Of a DNA stretch of 16,704 nucleotides, positions 9,217 to 16,704 are shown piece by piece. The DNA comes from Monoraphidium neglectum (lineage: Eukaryota; Chlorophyta; Chlorophyceae; Sphaeropleales; Selenastraceae). The stretch covers positions 1 through 16,704 of the forward strand of contig NW_014012522.1 of the NCBI RefSeq assembly GCF_000611645.1, read 5' to 3'. Within the stretch, counting starts at the first letter, position 1; each line of letters starts with the position of its first letter. The translations under genes were made by a program, and so were the position numbers. Under the pieces are notes generated by a model that saw nothing but the letters and a program-made list of their open reading frames with translations, was not told the origin of the DNA and searched no databases.

Positions 9217-11679
9217 ATGACGACGGCGCACAGGCCCACGTGGGCCCCCGCGCGCGGCGGTGAAGAGCAGGGCGGCCTGCGCATATTTGTTGCATCCAGG
9301 GCGCGCTCGGCGAAGGACCAGCCAGCGCAGCTCACCATGAAGTTCAGGTAAGACGCTTATCACAGAATTCAAGGCGGATACGTGCTCAGCTCGGCTCTGC
9401 TTTTTCTGAAGGCCCTGTCTTCGTGGCATGGCTGCGTCGTGTGGGCGCGGCGGCATGGCGACCCCTCGCGGCAGCGTCGCGGCGACTCGCGCGAGCACGA
9501 TGCACCGCGCCGGCTGACGCTTTGCCCGCCTGCGCCACGCAGGGGCCAGGGTCAGGCGGGCGCAGCTGATCTGGAGGGGAAGGACCTGAAGGTGATCTTC
9601 ACAGGCAGCCTTGCACCTGGTTGATGCTCAAGTCTAGTTGCCGTCGCCCTTGCTGGCATCAGTCGGCCCCCAAACCCAGCGCTTGGACTCAGCACCTGTT
9701 GCCTGGGGCTCTGCAAGCTCCTTGCGGGCCTCCGCTGCCCAAGGGGTTTGAGGGAGCATCAAGTGCAGCAGCAGTTTGGAGCACGCTTGCAGGCGTGCAA
9801 GGGGTTAGTGCGTATTTCGTTGTGGGTTTGTTGTTGCCTCCCCGCCCTGCTGCCCACACTACTCATTCGCCCTCGTCACCAGCCGCTCGCTGTTGTGCAC
9901 CCGTCAACCTCGCCAGGCCGAGCTTGAGGCTAAGGAGCGGGAGCACATCCGCAAGACCAAGGGCGTCAATTTTGAGGGTGGGAGGGGCGCCACGCTGCCA
10001 TGGGACTTGAGTGGCAGCTGACTGCGGAGGAAGGGCGGGAGAGGATGCCCGGAGCTCCTCGGCCGGTGGGGCGGGCGCGCGGCAGGAGGCAAGAAGCAGG
10101 GGCGTGTTGGCTTGCCAGCTGTCACCGCCTTTGCACCTGCCGCATGCGCGGGCGCTTGCGCACCACATGCACGCAGACATGTGCACACACGCACACACAT
10201 ACACTCAACACATGCACGCGCACGCACACCAGCTTAAAACCTCGTTCTTGTTTCTCTCCTCCACTTTCAGAGGTGCGCAAGCAGGACCTGGAGCTGCTTG
10301 AGGCGGCCAGCGGCCCCGACGACGCCGGCGGCGGCGGCGGGGCTCGCACCCTCGTCCCGCGCGCGCAGGACGCGGACGATGCAGATGCGGACGACGGCGA
10401 CGACAGCAGCAGCAGCGATGACGACGACGACGACGAGGTGCGGCACACTTTCCTTCTTGCCACCTGCACTTGAACGTGCTAACACCCCATTTTGCGACCC
10501 GATGCAAACACCGCCCCACTCAAGGGTACACAACACCCCGCCGCCTGGTCTCCCCCCTCATAACCTGCCCGCCATCCCTGACTTTCACCGTCCCACCTCT
10601 TGACATCCACCACGCCGCCCCTGCACCCTCATTCCCGCCTCTGACATTCACCACCCTGCCTGTTCATCCCGACCCCCCGCACCAGGATGACGAGGCCGAG
10701 CTGATGGCAGAGCTGGAGCGCATCCGCGCAGAGCGCGCCGCAGAGGTGTGCGCCGCGCGCAAGGGGCGCGCACAGACCGCAGCGTCCAGCGAGCCGCTGC
10801 ATCTGCCGACCGCCAGGAGCGCGGAGACCCTGTGAACGCGCAGGCGTTCCATGGGAGGGTGGGGCGGAACCCGTTTCGTCGCGATCTTAACATACCCTCT
10901 AACGCCCCCAACTCGCAGGCCGAGCGGCGCGCGGCGGAGGAGGAGGCGCGGCGCGAGAAGGAGAAGGAGGAGGCGCTTCGCACCGGCAACCCGCTGCTGG
11001 CGATGGCGGGCGGCGCGGGCGGCGCCGGCGGGAGCGTGGACTTTGGGGTCAAGCGCAGGTGCGCGCGGGCAAGCCCGCAGTGGGGTGCAGGGTGGGGTTT
11101 GTTACTGGCACGGTGTTTTGCAGTGTGGAGGATGCGTCGCGTGTTGTCTTGACCACCCTTGGCGCAGACCGCTGTTCAAGCAACGCACTTGCCTGGAGGA
11201 ATTGGCTTGGTGACCCAGCGTCCCGCTCCTTGGCGGCCCAGGTGGGACGAGGATGTCGTTTTCAAGAACACGACGCGCGGCGAGGTCAAGGTGGGCGCGT
11301 GAGGGTCGAGAGTTTGGAAGGCACCTGTACAACACTGGATGGGGGTAGGCGGGACGGCGCGGAAGGCGACCCACCCCCAGCCTGGGGCGCCGCGACCGCA
11401 GGTGCCCGTTCGGGTTACAGGGGCTCCCACGTTCGCATCTACCGCAACACCTTCCTCCCGCCTCCAACATCCCTAAAATCATGCTGAACGCACCGTGTCT
11501 CTAGGCCCCGCGACGCTTCATCAACGACACCGTCAGATCTGACTTTCACAAGAGGTGGGTCGTCGGTGGCTGCAAAGATACCACTGCTGATCCGTGTGCG
11601 ACTGGCGTTCCTTCAATTCCTGTGCTGACACGCCATTCTTGCATGTCCTTGTAGGTTTCTTGATCGCTACGTGAAGTGA
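9217..11679 (+). CDS. CWC15: CWC15/Cwf15 spliceosome-associated protein, 9 exons
   Basis: Component of the Prp19/CDC5-associated (NTC-related) part of the active spliceosome; acts in nuclear pre-mRNA splicing. Exons are 9217-9347, 9543-9591, 9917-9977, 10271-10437, 10686-10745, 10919-11058, 11242-11290, 11505-11554 and 11655-11679, giving 243 residues (human about 229). The N-terminus MTTAHRPTWAPARGGEEQGG carries the conserved TAxRPTWxPARGG. The middle has an Arg/Glu helix (61-80), then a Ser/Asp tract (about 115-138) and AELMAELERIRAERAAE. GNPLL leads to FGVKRRWDEDVVFKN (about 197-212). The C-terminus RRFINDTVRSDFHKRFLDRYVK is the family signature. All introns are GT-AG and every phase matches. 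An in-frame stop at 9151 supports the chosen ATG. A CAG repeat sits directly upstream. Confidence 0.96.
10183..10230 (+). repeat. Imperfect AC/GCAC microsatellite in CWC15 intron 3
   Basis: An alternating CA/CG-rich stretch (cacacacgcacacacatacac and variants) lies about 40 bp before the exon 4 acceptor. It is purine-pyrimidine alternating and pyrimidine-poor, so the true polypyrimidine tract is the TTGTTTCTCTCCTCCACTTT just before cag. Confidence 0.75.
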
Positions 11680-12299
11680 AGCAAGCATCACCGTCGTATG
11701 CCCAAGCTGCCGTTGCGGAGGGCCATCACCATTGCAGCGGAGGGGCAGCTGACCCAATGCTAGTGCTGAGCCACATGCACTCACGTGGGCGCTTACACGC
11801 TCGTGCTGTAACCTGCGTTCTGTCTCATGAAGTTGAGGTGTGGAGGCAGCAGAATATTCATCCACACTTCTTGCATTGGAGCAGCTGCACATGCTGGGCG
11901 TATTTGCCACAGCATTGTCAGTTTGAGTGAGGCGACATCTCCTTCAAAATGCTACTCCAGGGACAATGAGATAGCAAGAAGAAGGCAAAAACGTTGAAGA
12001 AACGAATACATATACAATTGATGCATCATACGACCCTATGTACCATCATTGGCGAGCCCGCGGACGTGCGCATCTCCTGGCGGGCGCCATAGGGGGCCTC
12101 TTGGCCCGCACATACAAGGAAAAATGCATTCAAAGACATCATTGAGATGCTTGCTCACGGCCCTCGTCTGCGTAGGTCCGCAATCGCTCGTCACGTACGG
12201 TTTTCAGTAGCCGTCCGCAGCCGCGATGAAACCATCGGGCCGGGAACGCTTGGGGTATTGAAGTTTGTCGAACTGATTCAAAGAAGTTTTTGAGGTCCC
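11680..12299. other. CWC15 3' region and lipase upstream region
   Basis: The first ~150 bp is the CWC15 3' untranslated region. The section 11930-12060 is AT-richer than the surroundings and looks like spacer or promoter. A 48-codon plus frame from ATG 12147 to the TGA at 12291 has a basic, presequence-like start (MLAHGPRLRRSAIARHVRF). It could be a first lipase exon, but no good in-phase donor joins it to the next coding block. A minus frame at 12366-12139 is open for 75 codons without clear homology. Confidence 0.4.
11807..11811 (+). terminator. TGTAA polyadenylation motif, CWC15
   Basis: This plus-strand TGTAA lies about 130 bp past the CWC15 TGA at 11677-11679, the expected position for a chlorophyte 3' end. 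Confidence 0.55.
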
Positions 12300-13819
12300 A
12301 TGTCAAGGTGCAGCGGCCAGCGCCATGGTTGTTGGCATAGTGTGATGCACGCTGCTGATGCCGCACACCGTTGCAACCTCGGCCCTGGATGTGCAGGCGT
12401 GCCGGCGTGGGCGTCCCGCACGCTTCAACCGTATGATCGCAGCACGATCTGCAGCGGCGGCCTGCTGATCAACGGCTTTTTCGACAAGGGCCACCTTGAC
12501 AAGCTGCAGAACGCGTTTGTGATGTCTCTGCTCTCCAGGTCGGCCTGCGCACACACACATGAGGATGTGTTCCATGGACTGCTTTCTGGGTGCCTTGATC
12601 CATACTAATTGTGATCAGCAGGATCTAATTCGCCCCCCTGCACAAGTTTCGTTCCCCTTTTGACGGCCCACTGACCCTCTCTCCACGGTGCCCACGCTCC
12701 CCCCCCCCACCGCCCCCCCAGCGACACCTACCCGGCCACCATCCTGCCCGGCCAGACAAACGCCAAGTACAACACCCTCCGATACGAGTCCGCCGTCCGC
12801 ACGCGCTGGGAGGCCCTCGGCGCGCGCGGCGTCGCTTTTGTGGACGACCACGAGGACCACCTCGAGGCCCACGCAGTGGTGGTCGCGACCCCGACAGACG
12901 TCTTCATCGCGTTCAGGGGCACGTCCACGACGGAGGGGTGGAGCTCCAACGTGAAGGTCCGGCCCGCGAAAATCACGGCCGGGCGCGACGGCCGCGGGCC
13001 GGTGCTGCAGGTTCACGGTGGCTTCATGAGGTCCTTCGCGGCGATCTACGCTGACGTGGCGCTGGCCGTCGCCAGGGCGTTGGACGAGGTCGTGGACGCG
13101 CCGTCCGAGGCGCGCGTGTTCATATCTGGCCACTCCATGGGCGGCGCGCATGCGATGCTGGCGGCGTTGGCGCTTGCAGACAATGGCGCACGCATCGGCG
13201 GTGTGTGGACGTTTTCTGCGCCCAAGACTGGAAACGACGCGTTCGTGCAGGAGGTACGTGTGTCAAAGCAGCATTCCAGCTGGGCGGCAAGGGGCAAGGC
13301 GTGTATTCTCTGAATTCTGCTTGCCCTTACTGAATGCACCATGATAAGCATCTGAATTGCTCACCACAGCACCGCTTCATGAAAGGAACATCCAGCAGTC
13401 CGTCAACGTACTGTGCACTACTGCGCACTGGAAAAGCCCACAACCTCAGCCCACGTGAATGGCGTGCTTGCTGCACATCCCCCGCAGTACATGCGCCGGT
13501 TTGGGAGCGTGACCTTCCGTTGGATCAACGGCCTGGACATAGTGCCCACCCTGCCGCCAGACATCCCGCGTGTTGAGTCGTACCGGCAGCTGCCTGCCAA
13601 CACCACTCTGTGGCGGACCATCGGCGGCCAGTGTGTCAAGGCGACTGGGGAGCTGCTGCTCGGCTGCCCGCCAGGCTATGGCCGATCCAAGGAGAAAGAA
13701 ACGCCAAAGGGGCGGAAGGGCAGCAAGCAGCCACTCAAGGAGCAGGAGCAGGAGCGGCTGCAAAGGGAACGCCTCAGACAGCAGCAGGAAGTCGAGGAAA
13801 GGCAAAAGAGGGAGCAGGC

Positions 13820-13913
<94 letters not shown>

Positions 13914-14147
13914 GGCCAAAACCCTGGCGGGCAGGCGGCATCCAGCGCCGCCAAGTACAAGAAAGCCAAGCCTAAGAAGCAAACGTGGAAGCCGCGGGAG
14001 GAGCGCTGCACCTACACCATTGCAGACCACCGGCTGTACAAGGCGCTTGCAGCGCTGGGCGGCTGCGTGTCCAAGCAGGCGGAGGCTGCGAATAACGCGT
14101 GCTCCGTTGCAGTGGTTAGGGCAATCTTGCCAAAGAGCAAGGCATAG
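12300..14147 (+). CDS. Class 3 (alpha/beta hydrolase) lipase with polyQ insert
   Basis: Predicted triacylglycerol or glycerolipid hydrolase. Exons 12300-12538, 12722-13253 and 13488-14147 give 476 residues and TAG; introns are GT-AG with matching phases. The core has IAFRGTST (F144, oxyanion region) and GHSMGGAH with nucleophile Ser218. NGLDIVPTLPP provides Asp274, and ADHRLYKAL provides His438, the likely triad His. Between Asp and His lies a ~110-residue low-complexity insert: Lys/Glu/Arg/Gln-rich charged sequence, 29 Gln (370-398), then Lys-rich sequence. In the fungal lipases of this family the Asp-His spacing is about 50-60 residues; here it is 164. The 5' end is uncertain. From ATG 12300 the first ~45 residues look unlike the family, so an unseen upstream exon with an acceptor near 12390-12460 is possible. 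No signal peptide is evident from this start, and no TGTAA was seen downstream. Confidence 0.85.
13824..13910 (+). repeat. Pure (CAG)29 polyglutamine tract in lipase
   Basis: Twenty-nine uninterrupted CAG codons in the lipase frame, bounded by GAG (13821) and GAG (13911). The absence of CAA interruptions suggests recent or ongoing expansion by replication slippage, and assembly length error is possible. Confidence 0.97.
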
Positions 14148-15010
14148 TTGCGCATGTATCAAACGCTCTCAGGAAACATCTGCTTGGTGATCTGTGCAGG
14201 GCTGCACTGTTTGCTAGGCCTCGTTCTTGCAGGGCTTCATGCTTGCATTCGAAAGCTGATACCTCCAAAAATGCATTTTGCCCATAGATCAACGCACATG
14301 CGGCACATCGCTTTAATCAGGTGCCACAACGAAGGGGCGCACCTGTCGCGCCCTGCACATTGCCATGAGACTGTTTGCGTGCTGGTCCAGCGTAGGCATG
14401 CGCAATCCAGGTGCATGCGCATCTGAAAGGCCACTTCACGAGCAGGACGGAGATCCTGCCTGGCCCATGTTGATTGATCAGATGTGCACATTCCAGCTGA
14501 TTGATATTGCGTTGTCCTGCGACCTTGCAGTGTGGCGCCTAGGGACATGCACCTGCACCAACAGCCTGCCTTCCATTTACTTGGTACACAAACATGAAGC
14601 TCATGTGGCTTGAATGTGGCGCGCCGCGCACGTGCCGACCTGGATATCTTGGGTTCCATTCCGGCATCTGCCACCTACATTACCTCCCTGTTCCCCCTGA
14701 ATCCTGAGGTAAACTGTATCGAGATTACTGTACAGCACGCAACTCAGCTGACATTGATAAAGCTCAGGGGGACGGTCAGGCTGCCTGGCAGGAGTCAAAC
14801 TAAGTGAAACTGAGACAGTGTAGTCGAGCTGCTGTCGTCATGCTCTGCGTGCTGTGCTGCTTGCTGTTTCGTACTGCTCTGTTTGCTGCTTTAGACGAGT
14901 GCGGTTCTAAAACAGTACCCAAACCTCGAGTCAACGTGCAACATACGGTGACGAATCAAATCACCTTTCCCACAACTCGGCATCGACCGATCTGCTGAGA
15001 TCGCAATAGC
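14148..15010. other. Intergenic region, lipase to acyltransferase
   Basis: I recognise no gene here. It must hold the lipase 3' untranslated region and the promoter of the acyltransferase gene. A 52-residue frame from ATG 14840 to TGA 14998 begins with a hydrophobic, Cys/Leu-rich stretch resembling a signal peptide, but it is short and unsupported. Composition is less GC-rich than the neighbouring exons. Confidence 0.5.
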
Positions 15011-16704
15011 ATGCATTTAGCTGACCTGGGCCTCGCTAAATGGCAGCATCAGCATCATCCAAAACCACACAGTGTGCTCACAGATGCGCCCCGCCTCTTG
15101 GCGTGCATCCACAAACCTTCGGCTGCGGCGGCGTGCGACGTGCATGTTGTGGAGGATCCTGCTACGGGCCACGCAACGGGCTGGATTTTGGCAGAGGACA
15201 GTCATGCAGGACCTCGATTTGGCTTGGTGGCTGTGGCGGAGCCCGAGGAGGCGGTGAGCTGCGCAGAAAGCGCTGCTCGGGGCGATGCCCCTTCTGCCGT
15301 CTTGGTGGCTCCGCCATGTCGTTGTCGCCTGGCACGCCCCCCCACACGGCCCCGCGGAGCGGCCTCATGAGCCTGGAGAGTTGGGTTGGCCACCACCCCT
15401 GCGCCACGTGCGCATGCATCGCAGGGCCGCAGGGCAAGTTGGCGGGCGCTCGAGGCCGTGTGTTCGTTGGAACTTGATGCGTTAAGATTCTTCAGCCTGC
15501 CAAAGGTCAGCGAATGGACAACAAAAGCAAATTGCAAACAGATTAAACAGCATCAGCACTCCTGTGTCATGTTGGCCCGCAGCAAGCGCACGTGCACCTC
15601 TACTGGTGGTGCAAACCTTTAAACGCTCAAACGTACAGGTCACAGATGAGGTGGCCACAGCCCTCCTGCCAGCCCGTGGCTACTCGCGGATGTACCACAA
15701 CCCATGCACCCAGTTCGTGCTGCGACGACCGCTAGGGGCAGCCGTGCTGGAGCGCTGGCGCGAGGACGCCGGCCGGCTGCGGGCGCGGGGGTTTGCTCTG
15801 TCGCGGCTGAGGCACGCGGACGCAGAGCTGGTGGACTCCCTGTGGTGAGCAGCCGGCGGCGCCAGCCATGTTTCCACTGCATCACGGCATCCTTCATGCC
15901 CAGCACCCAGGCTGCCCGTCGCAGCCAGCGCAGCTGGTGGGAAGCAAGGCAGCCGGGTCTCCGCTGCGGTGCCATGTCCGCAGTCCGTCTGGCCCTGAAC
16001 TCGCGTGGCTTGGCCGTCCAGCAAGCACCGTGGGCGCCACCAGGCCCAGGCGCTCAGCGACCTTGCAAATATGTACTCACGCGATGGCACACTCGGCGGG
16101 TGCTCAGGCCGTACCGCAGCCCCTCCAGCTTGGCGTTCATCCAGAACGCGGTCATCGCCGGCGGCCTCTGCACCAGCTGCGTGCGAGAGGGCGGGGAGGA
16201 GGACGGGCGGCCGGTGGCTTGGGTGGTCGAGTATCCAGATGGCAGGTGGGCGTTAGGGCAGTGAGTGTTTGTGATGGGCCGCAGAGGTTCTGCACAGGGT
16301 ACTCTTGGGGATTGGCCCACCAAGCCCCCTGCTTGGCTATTTCTTTCTGCCTTGGTAAACGGGGCGGTCGAACCACCCGCGCTTTTGCAAGTCGCTCTTC
16401 GCTAGGCCCTGCCACCCCCTCCGCTTCCCACCCAAACCCCACGACCTCACCCACAACCACGGCCCCCCCTCGGATGGCGCAGCTTCGGCATGCTGACCAC
16501 CCTCGAGCCCCACCGGCGGCAGGGGCTGGCCCGGCTGGCGCTCGTGGCCCTGGTGCAGCAGCTGGTGGAGGGGGGCCGCCTGGCGCGGCACCCGCTCTTC
16601 TGCTATGTGGTCGAGGACAACGCCCCCTCGCTGTCTCTGCTGCGCTCCCTGGGCTTCGAGGAGGCCGGCGTGTTCACGTGGCAGGCGTGGCGGCGGGGCG
16701 GGGG
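15011..16704 (+). CDS. GNAT-fold N-acyltransferase (GLYAT-like), 3'-partial
   Basis: Acyl-CoA-dependent N-acyltransferase of the glycine N-acyltransferase-like/FR47 group; the substrate is not inferable. Predicted exons are 15011-15253, 15425-15505, 15639-15844, 16108-16245 and 16483 to beyond the window end, all GT-AG with matching phases. Diagnostic sequence is in the last three: SRMYHNPCTQFVLRRPL, ELVDSLWPYRSPSSLAFIQ, GRPVAWVVEYPDGSFGMLTTLEPH, then RRQGLA, the R-x-x-G-x-A acetyl-CoA pyrophosphate loop. CYVVEDNAPSLSLLRSLGF follows, the GNAT motif in which a late Asn precedes the final helix. Exons 1 and 2 fit by phase and composition only. The start ATG at 15011 has an in-frame TGA at 14996, but a true first exon further upstream could splice in near 15080. 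The C-terminal end lies outside the window. Confidence 0.82.

Noticed and set aside
8725..9498. 257-codon minus-strand frame with polycysteine
   Set aside because: The antisense shadow of CWC15 exon 1 and its CAG leader repeat; the Cys run is the repeat read in another frame.
12139..12366. Minus-strand 75-codon frame containing TWDLKNFFESV, loosely like the D-x-K-x-F-F motif of reverse transcriptases
   Set aside because: Only one short resemblance. There are no other reverse transcriptase motifs such as YxDD, and no flanking repeats. A plus-strand CACGTACGGTTT here also recalls the 3' half of group II intron domain V, but the pairing 5' half is absent and it is on the opposite strand.
13446..14162. 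Long minus-strand frame with polyleucine
   Set aside because: Antisense of the last lipase exon. The plus frame has the family motifs and correct splice junctions.
16360..16380. GGTCGAACCACC, resembling a tRNA T-loop in reverse
   Set aside because: No acceptor stem, anticodon arm or D-arm around it, and it lies in an acyltransferase intron.

Overview
The window is eukaryotic nuclear DNA, most likely from a GC-rich green alga (Chlorophyta). Genes are interrupted by short GT-AG introns, coding sequence is very GC-rich at third positions, CAG/CTG trinucleotide runs are common, and some 3' ends carry the TGTAA polyadenylation motif typical of chlorophytes. The genes have plant or eukaryote housekeeping identities. 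I see no prokaryotic operon, mobile element, CRISPR array, tRNA or rRNA gene.

Layout: (1) 2-3133, minus: a 7-exon R2R3-MYB transcription factor with a basic nuclear-localisation stretch and a long Gln-rich C-terminus. One exon is only 14 nt and is followed by a GC-AG intron. (2) 3134-4779: intergenic, with one weak small-gene candidate. (3) 4780-6546, minus: a 6-exon hypoxanthine/guanine phosphoribosyltransferase (purine salvage). (4) 6547-6862: a short divergent promoter region. (5) 6863-7890, plus: a 3-exon protein with a probable mitochondrial presequence, tandem WW-like motifs and a C-terminal membrane anchor. (6) 9217-11679, plus: a 9-exon CWC15/Cwf15 spliceosome component, with a CAG repeat directly before its start codon. 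(7) 12300-14147, plus: a class 3 lipase with a long charged/polyglutamine insert (29 pure CAG codons) between the catalytic Asp and His; its 5' end is uncertain. (8) 15011-16704, plus: the 5' part of a GNAT-fold N-acyltransferase (glycine N-acyltransferase-like), running off the window.

The genes do not form one pathway. They are independent nuclear genes, and the only evident functional linkage is the head-to-head HPRT/WW pair. I found no convincing new multi-gene system. The observations most worth checking are the MYB micro-exon with its GC donor, the polyQ insert splitting the lipase catalytic region, and the recurrence of CAG runs in or beside three of the six genes. Exon coordinates were derived by hand from splice consensus, reading phase and protein-family continuity. 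All four models that have both ends in the window sum to a multiple of three, as does the MYB model.
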